Source: Candidatus Hodarchaeota archaeon (GTDB lineage: Archaea > Asgardarchaeota > Heimdallarchaeia > Hodarchaeales > YT1-057). Taken from it: 5,541 nt of DNA. The stretch lies in NCBI GenBank assembly GCA_016839955.1, contig JAEOTI010000364.1, positions 1 to 5,541 of the forward strand, in the 5' to 3' direction. This document shows positions 1 to 5,541 of this stretch, in pieces. Made by a program: the position numbers and the translations under genes. The notes below the pieces were generated by a model, which ran no database searches, had not been told where the DNA came from, and saw nothing but the letters and a program-made list of their open reading frames with translations. Numbering within the stretch: the first letter of the stretch is position 1; each line of letters starts with the position of its first letter.

Positions 1-1335
1 GATGAAAATCTCACAATAATGAATAATTTCCTAAAAAGAGCGCTAAATACTGTTAATGAACTTCTTAGAATCCCTCTAGATAATAAGGAAGATAAATTAG
101 AGAGTTCTCGATTGATAATGTATTTATTCTGGCAAAAAAGATTCGTTCTCTACCAAAAATTCCTTGAAACACTCCAAAATGCATTTCAGGAGAAGGATCC
201 TTCTTTATGCAACAAATTCCAAGAATATGCAGCGAGTTGTGATGGTGTTATTGATGAATTAAAAACAACTGATATTCCTCTTTTCCTTTCAATTCCATTT
301 ATGGAAGGATTTATGGCAGATAAAAATGTTCTTTCATATTTCTCAGTAATAGCTGAGCTCTGTGAAGCATTCGATTGGAGATTTACTTTTAAAGACATGT
401 ACAATCTAGTAGAGTCTTACATAATTAAATCTGTTGAGAAATTTGATAATATTCATAATATTCCGAGTTGGGATTCAAATTGGATTGAAAAAGTCTCAGA
501 TCCTCTTACATTGATTATTGATTTAATTGCTAATTTTAGAACTGCTATTCAAGTACAAAATGGGAAGCAATCAGGGACTTTCTTCAGTAAAGGGTTTGGT
601 TTTTCAGATGCTTATGTTGTTAGTGACAACTCCACTTGTAAACCACGAAAAGATGAAATTCTTGTGCGACAAAAGATTAATTTATATGTTCCGATGGCAT
701 ACGCAAGCACATATTCAATCTTAACGAAAGGATTTCTATGGATGAAAGCAGGAGAAGATTTCGATGGTACTCTATTAGTAAATTCGATGTTTAATCAAGA
801 CAATTTGGTATCAAAAGGTTTGTATAGCAATGCGGTGTCTTTTCTGGATTTATCCTTAAGAGATAAGGATAAGCTAAAGATACGATTAAACGCATTTCTA
901 GATACCTACGAAAACACTTCACCGAGCTACGGAGCGTCTGATGGAATTGTCTTACCCCAAACTACAACTAATCCGCAATTAGAAACATTTATCTCAAAAA
1001 CTTACGATTTATTCGATATAGCTCAAACTAATAAAATAGAACCTATTAATACCTTTAACAAAGAATATAAGAACAAAAAATACGAAAAAAACTTGGAACG
1101 ATTGAATGGTGAAGTAACGGATATTATACATGTCCCTCTTAGTCTAGTTCTTCTAGCTAAAGGCAAAATTAAGAAAGGTTCATTTCAACCAAAAGAAGAA
1201 TTCCACTGGAAGATGCTATCTCCTTTTCCTTTAGAAGATCATAGTAAAAGGGATCCTGAAGATTTAATGGGAGTAAGGATTGATCCAACAGGATTATTGC
1301 GAATTTATGAATTCATGAGAACGATATATACTTAA
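1..1335 (+). CDS. Orphan protein of at least 438 residues, possibly 5'-partial
   Basis: I do not recognise this family. The first ATG is at 19, but the same frame is open to base 1 (codons for D-E-N-L-T-I precede the ATG) and no Shine-Dalgarno precedes 19. The true start may therefore lie left of the window; if ATG 19 is used, the protein is 438 aa. Residues 1-180 look mostly helical and are rich in aromatic and hydrophobic residues. The middle (about 185-250) looks more strand-like, with G/S/F-rich and VRQKINLYVPMAY segments. Residues 340-390 are lysine-rich and are followed by a conserved-looking C-terminus (HWKMLSPFPLEDH, RIDPTGLLRIYEF). There is no signal peptide, no convincing membrane span and no cysteine cluster (Cys 64, 74, 115 and 207 are scattered). 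The next gene begins 52 bases downstream on the same strand. The long open frame and even codon use make it a real gene; its function is unknown. Confidence 0.85.
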   Translation, partial: DENLTIMNNFLKRALNTVNELLRIPLDNKEDKLESSRLIMYLFWQKRFVLYQKFLETLQNAFQEKDPSLCNKFQEYAASCDGVIDELKTTDIPLFLSIPFMEGFMADKNVLSYFSVIAELCEAFDWRFTFKDMYNLVESYIIKSVEKFDNIHNIPSWDSNWIEKVSDPLTLIIDLIANFRTAIQVQNGKQSGTFFSKGFGFSDAYVVSDNSTCKPRKDEILVRQKINLYVPMAYASTYSILTKGFLWMKAGEDFDGTLLVNSMFNQDNLVSKGLYSNAVSFLDLSLRDKDKLKIRLNAFLDTYENTSPSYGASDGIVLPQTTTNPQLETFISKTYDLFDIAQTNKIEPINTFNKEYKNKKYEKNLERLNGEVTDIIHVPLSLVLLAKGKIKKGSFQPKEEFHWKMLSPFPLEDHSKRDPEDLMGVRIDPTGLLRIYEFMRTIYT

Positions 1336-1376
1336 AAAAATTAGCTATTGGGAACTTTACTTAAATCAAGAAATCA

Positions 1377-1384
1377 GAAGTGAT
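1377..1384 (+). promoter_or_regulatory. Shine-Dalgarno for the 1388 gene
   Basis: GAAGTGAT matches the 16S-complementary GGAGGTGAT core at all but one position and ends three bases before ATG 1388, which supports that start. The same eight bases occur at 5005-5012, six bases before TTG 5019. Confidence 0.5.
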
Positions 1385-1387
1385 GAA

Positions 1388-2098
1388 ATGAATAATGAAA
1401 ATTATAAACTAAGTGATCTGCCACAAGAGCTTGATAAAGGCAGACTAGGGAGAATTGTTACTGAAGAGATTGAAGCTCTTGTCCAAACTGAAGAAGATAT
1501 CAAGAATTGGCTCCAAAAGTTTCTATCAACTGAATGGTATGAAATCGAAAAAACTAGACTTCAAAGGTTTGAAGAACTAAGCGAGTTAATAGAAGGTTTT
1601 GATAAAGACCCTTACCTTCCCCAGAAGAAAATTAAGTTATCATTTATGGACATTTCTGGAGTATCAGAACCCTTTTCTCAAAGATCGTACATGGATGATC
1701 CTGAATACGTTGTAGAAACGAAAATGGTCAAAGAAGAAGAACCAAAGGTAGATAAAAAACTGATTATCGAATCTATCCAACGAATCGTTCCGAAATATCA
1801 TCACAAATTGACAGTATTGTTAGAAAAATGTCGGGTGGAGTTATCAAACAAACCTTATAACGACAAAAAACCTGATAAGCTTATGAAACAGGTTAAGAAT
1901 TTTAAGAAATATTGGACTTATTTGAATTTTTTAAGGGCAGCATACGAGAATATACTTTTAACATTAAGAGATTTTAGATATTCCCCCACAATCAAGCTGC
2001 TTCATCATACTATTTACTTAGAAGTTAGAGAAATCGATTTCCAGCATTATATGAGGAAAAAAATATTCTTATTCAAGAAACGGATTAAATTTGATTAA
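1388..2098 (+). CDS. Orphan helical protein, 236 aa
   Basis: I do not recognise this family. The protein divides into three parts. Residues 18-70 are charged and helical (TEEIEALVQTEEDIKNWL and on to FEELSELIEGF). Residues 71-122 form a proline- and acid-rich linker. Residues 123-236 are a second helical region rich in Lys, Tyr and Phe, ending in a strongly basic tail (MRKKIFLFKKRIKFD). No membrane span, signal peptide, nucleotide-binding loop or metal site is visible. The single cysteine is at residue 148. The acidic front and basic back suggest a protein-protein or protein-nucleic-acid adaptor, which is inference only. The start at 1388 is supported by GAAGTGAT just upstream. The 52-base gap to the preceding gene and 50-base gap to the next, all on one strand, suggest cotranscription. 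Confidence 0.85.
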   Translation: MNNENYKLSDLPQELDKGRLGRIVTEEIEALVQTEEDIKNWLQKFLSTEWYEIEKTRLQRFEELSELIEGFDKDPYLPQKKIKLSFMDISGVSEPFSQRSYMDDPEYVVETKMVKEEEPKVDKKLIIESIQRIVPKYHHKLTVLLEKCRVELSNKPYNDKKPDKLMKQVKNFKKYWTYLNFLRAAYENILLTLRDFRYSPTIKLLHHTIYLEVREIDFQHYMRKKIFLFKKRIKFD

Positions 2099-2148
2099 TT
2101 AATGAAAGATTTTAGTTTGTTTCCCAAAATTAATCATAGTGGACAAAG

Positions 2149-2679
2149 ATGAAGAAAATTAAAGCTAAAATAAAAATCCGTGGAGGTTTAATTGGTAAGC
2201 GGATTAAAGTATCGAAAAAAACGAGGATTGTTAATAAGTTACGAAGAGAGGAAATTGAAGATAAAATTTTAATCTTTGTAGAAAATCATAAAGAGCAATA
2301 CATTGGCCTCACTCCGTACAAACGACTATATTCAGATCTTACTAAGCATTACGGAGAAAGACAGATCACTTTCAAATCAATGGAAGAAGCATTGAAAGAA
2401 TTAGACAAAAAAGGAATATTAAAACTCGTTATAATAGATAAAAAGTTTAAAGTAGTACAATTCGCGCCAATAGAACGAGGAGAAGGAATCAAACAGATAA
2501 TCAAGCTAGCAATTAAGAAAAATGGTAAAATAACTACAAGTGATATTATAAATGATTTAGGTTTAAATTTAAAAACAACAAATCAAATTATGACGATACT
2601 ACAAGAACAAAAACTTGCTATCGAAACAAATGACGATATTATAGGAAAATGTTACTATTTTCCTGATCTTTTTAACTAG
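2149..2679 (+). CDS. Small basic protein with two winged-helix-like units, 176 aa
   Basis: Residues 1-33 are extremely basic: 15 of 33 are Lys or Arg, with no acidic residue. Two units with winged-helix order follow. The first (about 35-107) has helices ending in SMEEALKELDKKGILKLV and then a strand pair (IIDKKFKVVQFAP). The second (about 112-174) has IKQIIKLAIKKNGKITTSDI, a recognition-like helix (LKTTNQIMTILQEQKLAIE) and a terminal strand with CYYFPDL. This pattern fits DNA-binding winged-helix proteins, and the basic tail would suit nucleic acid or acidic lipid. ESCRT-II Vps25 proteins are also short tandem winged-helix proteins of similar length, but I see none of the N-terminal PPF-type signature, so I do not assign that. 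ATG 2149 has only a weak Shine-Dalgarno (GTGG at about 2138-2142). It could be a local regulator of the unit. The fold is judged by eye; the role is unknown. Confidence 0.8.
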   Translation: MKKIKAKIKIRGGLIGKRIKVSKKTRIVNKLRREEIEDKILIFVENHKEQYIGLTPYKRLYSDLTKHYGERQITFKSMEEALKELDKKGILKLVIIDKKFKVVQFAPIERGEGIKQIIKLAIKKNGKITTSDIINDLGLNLKTTNQIMTILQEQKLAIETNDDIIGKCYYFPDLFN

Positions 2680-2693
2680 AAGAATTGTTATTC

Positions 2694-2699
2694 ATATAT
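2694..2699 (+). promoter_or_regulatory. Possible archaeal TATA element before the SPFH pair
   Basis: ATATAT, in the context TTCATATATC, lies in the 64-base gap before the 2753 gene. Transcription would begin about 25 bases downstream, near 2720-2725, leaving a short leader that contains the GGAAGG site. In such an AT-rich gap a match like this can arise by chance, so support is weak. Confidence 0.22.
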
Positions 2700-2752
2700 C
2701 AAGCCGATTTGAGTAATTAAATTGAAATGAAAAAAGGAAGGAATTGAGTAAA

Positions 2753-3310
2753 ATGGGGTTATTAGAGCGAATAAATAATGCAATTACTAAATCCTCTTTT
2801 GGAGAGCATATGAAACGCCTTCTGCCAAAATATAAGGGCTATTACCAGCAAGAGGATAGAAGAGAAACTGATTTATTAGTTAGGAGTAAAATGACTGAGC
2901 TTTTAGATCGCACTGAATCGTCTCTGATTGATATAATGTCCATTCTAATGGATAATGGTGAAGTTAAATTATCTAAAATAAGTAAGAATCTTCAAGATGA
3001 AGTCCATCTATTTAGAGATCAAATTAAAAACGCTGAATACGGTTTTGATGTCAAAAGTCGATTTGTGACTAAAGAAAAAACATCTACATATGATAAAATA
3101 TTGAAAGCAGATGCCTCATTAGTAATAGCATGTACCGAGTTGTTTGAACATTGCACTGAGCTACAAAATAGAGCTTTTAACGGTGAATTGAATCATTCTG
3201 ACTTTTTGGAGGTAAGAAAAGTCATTCAAGGCGCAAAAAAGTTGTTTTCCAATCGAAGAGATTTTGTAACAGGTGTCTCAGACGTATTAGATGTGAAGAG
3301 CTTTAACTGA
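2753..3310 (+). CDS. Helical partner protein of the SPFH gene, 185 aa
   Basis: An all-helical soluble protein. With ATG 2753 as the start, its landmarks are KYKGYYQQEDRRETDLLVR (about 26-44), a long amphipathic helical stretch (45-90) and IKNAEYGFD (about 92-99), followed by helices to the end. The combination 'GY...E.RRETD...R' with a later 'A.YGF/YGY' matches a pattern I recall from uncharacterised bacterial proteins encoded next to SPFH and zinc-ribbon genes; this is memory, not a search. No catalytic residues, membrane span or signal peptide are seen. A TTG at 2744 in the same frame would add three residues. I prefer ATG 2753 because GGAAGG (2736-2741) is only two bases from the TTG but eleven from the ATG. 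The stop codon overlaps the Shine-Dalgarno of the SPFH gene, so the two products are probably made together and may form a complex. Confidence 0.85.
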   Translation: MGLLERINNAITKSSFGEHMKRLLPKYKGYYQQEDRRETDLLVRSKMTELLDRTESSLIDIMSILMDNGEVKLSKISKNLQDEVHLFRDQIKNAEYGFDVKSRFVTKEKTSTYDKILKADASLVIACTELFEHCTELQNRAFNGELNHSDFLEVRKVIQGAKKLFSNRRDFVTGVSDVLDVKSFN

Positions 3311-3314
3311 GGTG
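3309..3314 (+). promoter_or_regulatory. Shine-Dalgarno deciding the SPFH start; overlaps the upstream stop
   Basis: GAGGTG is a strong match to the 16S 3' end and lies six bases before ATG 3321. It overlaps the TGA (3308-3310) of the preceding gene. A GTG at 3312 lies inside the site and cannot sensibly be the start, so ATG 3321 is chosen. The overlap suggests translational coupling. Confidence 0.7.
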
Positions 3315-3320
3315 GTAAAG

Positions 3321-4577
3321 ATGAGTAAAGATGATCAGACTGGATTTGAAAGGGCCGAGGGCGTTAAAACTGATGCAGATGATATACGAACAGTTGAATG
3401 GCTCCCAGCTTATTTCTGCGAACTTGCAGTACTAAGATCAAAACACATAGATGAGTTTAAACAAATCGACATTGTAAAGAAGAAGAAATTCTTACGTAAA
3501 GAAATTGAAGAAGTGTATGAATATCGGGCGTCTCTAGAAGAAATTAGAACATCTCCATTGAAATCAGCCATGCAGCATATCATCACAGAGTACTTTGATT
3601 TTAAAAGATGCCTTCTTCCAAATGTACACAAGCTTCCATGTAGAGGGAAAATTATTGCAGAAAAAATACCACGTTCTGTTTATACTCAAGGAGAACCCGA
3701 CGCTTTAAAATACGTACTCGTTAAACAAAGTGAATGCTGTGGTTTATATAGAGATGGGAAATTATTTACAATACTAGATGCTGGAAGGCACGATATCATC
3801 TCTCAACACAAAGATTGGAATATTCTCGATCTGGTCTATATTGATCAAAAAAAGCAGAAACTATTATGGGGTACGAGTTCTTATACTTCTGATCAAATAA
3901 GAGTTAATTCTTCTGGTAGTGTAATAGCAACATTTAAGGATCCTAATAATTTTCTACTCAATATCTTCACTGACAAAAATGAATATTATGAGGCTGATCT
4001 TAATGATTTTGTAAGAGATAAAATCTCTGAAATAATCAGGACAGAAATGGCAAAATTAAGTGCCCAGGAGATATTTGCAGAACGAGACGCCTTTATAATG
4101 AATTTACAAGTTGCAGCTAGAAAAACTTTCGAAATTGCTGGCTTATCTCTGGATGAACTAGCAATATCCAAGATGGATTTTCCACCAGAAATACGTGATC
4201 AACTCCAGAGTCTTAAAATAAGTAATTTACAAGCAGATGCAGAAGTCGAACGCCTCATCAAACTCCAACAAGCAGGAATTAGTGCTACAGAGCATCAAAG
4301 AATGCAAGCTTTAAAGACTCTTGCTGAAACTCCTGGTTCAGGAACCGCTGATGTCATGAAAGCAGGAATCGTCTCGGGAGAACCCGCTCATACAAGGCCC
4401 ATTTCTCCTCCAACACAAGGTAATATCTGCCCAAGTTGTGGTAGTCCTGTAGGTAACGCAAAATTCTGCCCTAATTGTGGAAGTGCTATAACTACACAGA
4501 AAAAGGCCTGTAATAATTGTGGTGCTGATTTAGGAAATGCAAAATTTTGTCCAAATTGTGGGAGTCCAGCACAATAA
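3321..4577 (+). CDS. SPFH (band 7) protein with tandem C-terminal zinc ribbons, 418 aa
   Basis: Residues 1-115 form a charged helical extension without a membrane anchor. The SPFH-type domain covers about 130-290. Its landmarks are YVLVKQSECCGLYRDGKLFT with DAGRHDI, then DLVYIDQKKQKLLWGT, a strand with FKDPNNFLLNIF, and the helical part ending GLSLDELAISKMDFPPEI. This is the order seen in YdfI / 'virion core protein' SPFH proteins rather than in membrane-anchored stomatins. A helical, Gln- and Ala-rich segment follows (295-340), then a Gly/Pro linker (338-368). Two four-cysteine zinc ribbons end the protein: Cys 370, 373, 383, 386 and Cys 397, 400, 410, 413. SPFH proteins typically oligomerise on membranes or as scaffolds; here the ribbons probably serve as docking sites. 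ATG 3321 follows a strong GAGGTG. The gene is coupled to the 2753 gene and lies last before the terminators. The SPFH call is by motif order; the role is unknown. Confidence 0.85.
   Translation: MSKDDQTGFERAEGVKTDADDIRTVEWLPAYFCELAVLRSKHIDEFKQIDIVKKKKFLRKEIEEVYEYRASLEEIRTSPLKSAMQHIITEYFDFKRCLLPNVHKLPCRGKIIAEKIPRSVYTQGEPDALKYVLVKQSECCGLYRDGKLFTILDAGRHDIISQHKDWNILDLVYIDQKKQKLLWGTSSYTSDQIRVNSSGSVIATFKDPNNFLLNIFTDKNEYYEADLNDFVRDKISEIIRTEMAKLSAQEIFAERDAFIMNLQVAARKTFEIAGLSLDELAISKMDFPPEIRDQLQSLKISNLQADAEVERLIKLQQAGISATEHQRMQALKTLAETPGSGTADVMKAGIVSGEPAHTRPISPPTQGNICPSCGSPVGNAKFCPNCGSAITTQKKACNNCGADLGNAKFCPNCGSPAQ
4428..4559 (+). repeat. Duplicated zinc-ribbon coding unit
   Basis: Two units, 4428-4478 and 4509-4559, each encode CxxC-x9-CxxC with the shared core GNAKFCPNCGS. 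Spacing is identical and much of the nucleotide sequence is shared, pointing to an internal tandem duplication. The second unit starts with CNNC instead of CPSC. Confidence 0.75.
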
Positions 4578-4611
4578 GATAATCAATATGAAACTTTGAA
4601 TGCGATAAAAA

Positions 4612-4620
4612 TTTTCTTTT
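4612..4620 (+). terminator. T-rich stretch after the SPFH gene
   Basis: TTTTCTTTT lies 35 bases after the SPFH stop codon. Archaeal transcription can end at such T-tracts without a hairpin. It may act together with the two hairpins further downstream. Confidence 0.35.
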
Positions 4621-4692
4621 AACACAGATCCCCCATTTCACTTAAACTCGCCTCTACTCCGTTCATTTTGAAAGTGTCTTAGGATTGAAATG

Positions 4693-4713
4693 ATCTCTAG
4701 AGAGAGATTTTTT
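4693..4713 (+). terminator. Hairpin plus T-run, first of a pair
   Basis: ATCTCT (4693-4698) pairs with AGAGAT (4703-4708) around a four-base loop, and a run of six T follows (4708-4713). The stem is short and moderately AT-rich but has intrinsic-terminator form. Confidence 0.5.
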
Positions 4714-4716
4714 GAG

Positions 4717-4747
4717 AAAAGGGCATTTTTCCCGTTTTAATTTTTTT
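4717..4747 (+). terminator. Second hairpin plus T-run
   Basis: AAAAGGG (4717-4723) can pair with CCC and TTTT (4731-4738) if one G at 4734 is bulged, around a seven-base loop. Seven T follow (4741-4747). It lies immediately after the first hairpin and resembles a backup terminator for the five-gene unit. Confidence 0.45.
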
Positions 4748-4816
4748 CTAATTATAGATGAGATTTCGCTATTTTACCTCACTAGGTACAATTAAAGAGA
4801 AAATGGGGTAAATTAA

Positions 4817-5018
4817 CAACTATTTCTAATAACAGAATTACGAAAATACATTAAGAATGATGATACTTTCCCAAGTATTTCACTCCATGTACAAGATTTC
4901 ATAAAAATTAAAGCAATATGATAAAATCACTAGAGTGATATTGAGTTTATTAAAAAAAGATGTAATTGAATTTGAAAAAGTCATCCTATAATCCTTGTTT
5001 TCAAGAAGTGATAAGACA
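4817..5018 (+). pseudogene. Broken coding sequence (frameshift and in-frame stop)
   Basis: The stretch 4817-4921 reads as convincing protein in one frame (ELRKYIKNDDTFPS, ISLHVQDFIKIKAI) but has no ATG, GTG or TTG start after the TAA at 4814 and ends at TGA 4919. A second frame, open from 4905, continues it (KLKQYDKITRVILSLLKKDV, IEFEKVIL) and stops at TAA 4989. Removing one A from the A5 run at 4903-4907 joins the two smoothly as HVQDFIKLKQYDKITRVI. The second frame is also the frame of the long open reading downstream, so one frameshift plus one nonsense codon separate a single ancestral gene into pieces. Alternatives are sequencing errors at homopolymers, or a decayed neighbour in front of an independent intact gene. 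No family is recognised. Confidence 0.5.
5005..5012 (+). promoter_or_regulatory. Possible Shine-Dalgarno before TTG 5019
   Basis: GAAGTGAT, identical to the site before the 1388 gene, ends six bases before TTG 5019. It lies inside a frame that is open from 4992, so it may be a genuine start signal or simply coding sequence. Confidence 0.35.
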
Positions 5019-5541
5019 TTGAGTGTTGATATAACATCTCCTCAAATTAAAAAGGAGGTTCGTTTACAATTCGAACGTCTTAATGTTTTTATGAATGAAT
5101 TATTAATTTTGAAAGATGTATTCAATAAAAGGATAGAATTTATTAAAAAGAAACTCTTAGAGAGACAAGAATTTATAACAAAAGGAATTGGTATTGCTCC
5201 TGAGGTTTGGATAAAGAATCTTAGTCGTGAGAGAACTGACCCTATTCTCAATGTCTATTTTAAATCATTTTTCTTTGTGTATAGACAAGCTATTTCTTCA
5301 GTACTTCGCATTATTTTTCTAGTGCAAGAGAAATTATGTGAAAATGTTACAGGGTTTCATATTATAGACGCATCTAAACCAAAAAACTTTACAAAGTTCA
5401 TTACATCTTTAAAGACCAGTAAATACGTAGACTATGATAGTGACCTTATAAATTTCTTAAATAATTCATCAGATATGTTAATAATACCTAGAATTATTCG
5501 TAATCAAATTAAACAACAAGGGACAATACCTGTACATGTGA
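5019..5541 (+). CDS. 3'-partial orphan protein running off the right edge
   Basis: The frame is open without a stop from 4992 to the last full codon at 5540. The product is protein-like throughout. A charged helical start (SPQIKKEVRLQFERLNVFMN) is followed by a lysine-rich coiled-coil-like stretch (KDVFNKRIEFIKKKLLERQE). After this come a hydrophobic helix (VYFKSFFFVYRQAISSVLRI), a polar region (ASKPKNFTKFITSLKTSKYV) and an end segment IIPRIIRNQIKQQGTIPVHV. I chose TTG 5019 because GAAGTGAT lies six bases upstream, giving at least 174 codons. TTG 4995 and ATG 5091 are alternatives, and if the broken stretch upstream belongs to the same gene then none of these is the original start. The 'RN' near the end recalls HEPN-type helical proteins, but the usual histidine spacing is not present, so no assignment is made. 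Its C-terminus is outside the window. Confidence 0.65.
   Translation, partial: MSVDITSPQIKKEVRLQFERLNVFMNELLILKDVFNKRIEFIKKKLLERQEFITKGIGIAPEVWIKNLSRERTDPILNVYFKSFFFVYRQAISSVLRIIFLVQEKLCENVTGFHIIDASKPKNFTKFITSLKTSKYVDYDSDLINFLNNSSDMLIIPRIIRNQIKQQGTIPVHV

Larger units (their letters stand above)
4578..4816. other. Non-coding gap holding the terminators
   Basis: I see no open frame of coding character on either strand here and no tRNA-like fold. The supported content is the T-rich stretch and the two hairpins. The AT-rich segment just after them (about 4741-4760, TTTTTTTCTAATTATAG) could hold a TATA element for the downstream coding sequence, but I cannot separate this from base composition. 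Confidence 0.5.

Noticed and set aside
2..19. Tail of an upstream gene ending TAA at 17-19 and overlapping ATG 19
   Set aside because: Only five codons are visible, so it cannot be distinguished from chance; the competing frame is also open to the edge.
527..724. Second + strand frame inside the large orphan gene
   Set aside because: Fully nested in another frame of a longer convincing gene and without a ribosome binding site.
3312..3320. GTG at 3312 as start of the SPFH gene
   Set aside because: It falls within the GAGGTG site that serves ATG 3321.
3410..3631. Minus-strand open frame inside the SPFH gene
   Set aside because: It is antisense to a well-supported gene, and its composition is what the complement of that gene would give.
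5042..5251. Minus-strand open frame of 69 codons
   Set aside because: It lies opposite a much longer + strand frame with clear coding character and has no Shine-Dalgarno or family resemblance.
5490..5540. HEPN nuclease motif at the end of the partial gene
   Set aside because: An Arg-Asn pair is present, but the next histidine is eleven residues beyond the Asn instead of about four to six after the Arg, and the protein is incomplete.
1..5541. CRISPR array, tRNA, rRNA or insertion-sequence ends
   Set aside because: No regularly spaced direct repeats, cloverleaf-like segment, rRNA sequence or transposase with terminal inverted repeats was seen on either strand.

Overview
The window is AT-rich, with every supported gene on the + strand. 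It looks like microbial chromosome, most likely archaeal and possibly Asgard-like. The points in favour are frequent ATA, AGA and CGA codons, GGTG-type Shine-Dalgarno cores, T-rich 3' ends and proteins with winged-helix and zinc-ribbon domains. This is an inference: there is no marker gene, and a low-GC bacterium cannot be excluded.

Layout. (1) 1-1335: a large orphan protein whose frame is open to the left edge, so its start may lie outside the window. (2) 1388-2098: a second orphan protein, mostly helical. (3) 2149-2679: a small, very basic protein that reads as two winged-helix-like units. (4) 2753-3310: a helical protein with GY...EDRRETD and AEYGF motifs. I recall this pattern from bacterial proteins encoded beside SPFH/zinc-ribbon genes. 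(5) 3321-4577: an SPFH (band 7) protein of the YdfI / 'virion core' type with a soluble N-terminal extension and two C-terminal zinc ribbons. Its Shine-Dalgarno overlaps the stop codon of gene 4, so the two are very probably translated together. Gaps of 50-64 bases separate the other genes, so all five may form one transcription unit, or the SPFH pair may have its own promoter.

After 4577 come a T-rich stretch and two closely spaced hairpins with T-runs (4693-4747), which probably end the unit. From about 4817 to the right edge there is more + strand coding sequence. The first part is broken: a protein-like frame at 4817-4921 needs a 1-base correction near 4903-4907 to continue, and then meets an in-frame TAA at 4989. 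The same frame is then open from 4992 to the right edge (5540). It is either a 3'-partial intact gene starting near TTG 5019, or the rest of a damaged gene.

The only function supported by known families is the SPFH plus helical partner module, presumably a membrane-associated or scaffold-like assembly. The three upstream genes have no recognised function. A five-gene system built around the SPFH pair is the most interesting possibility, but it rests on gene order only.
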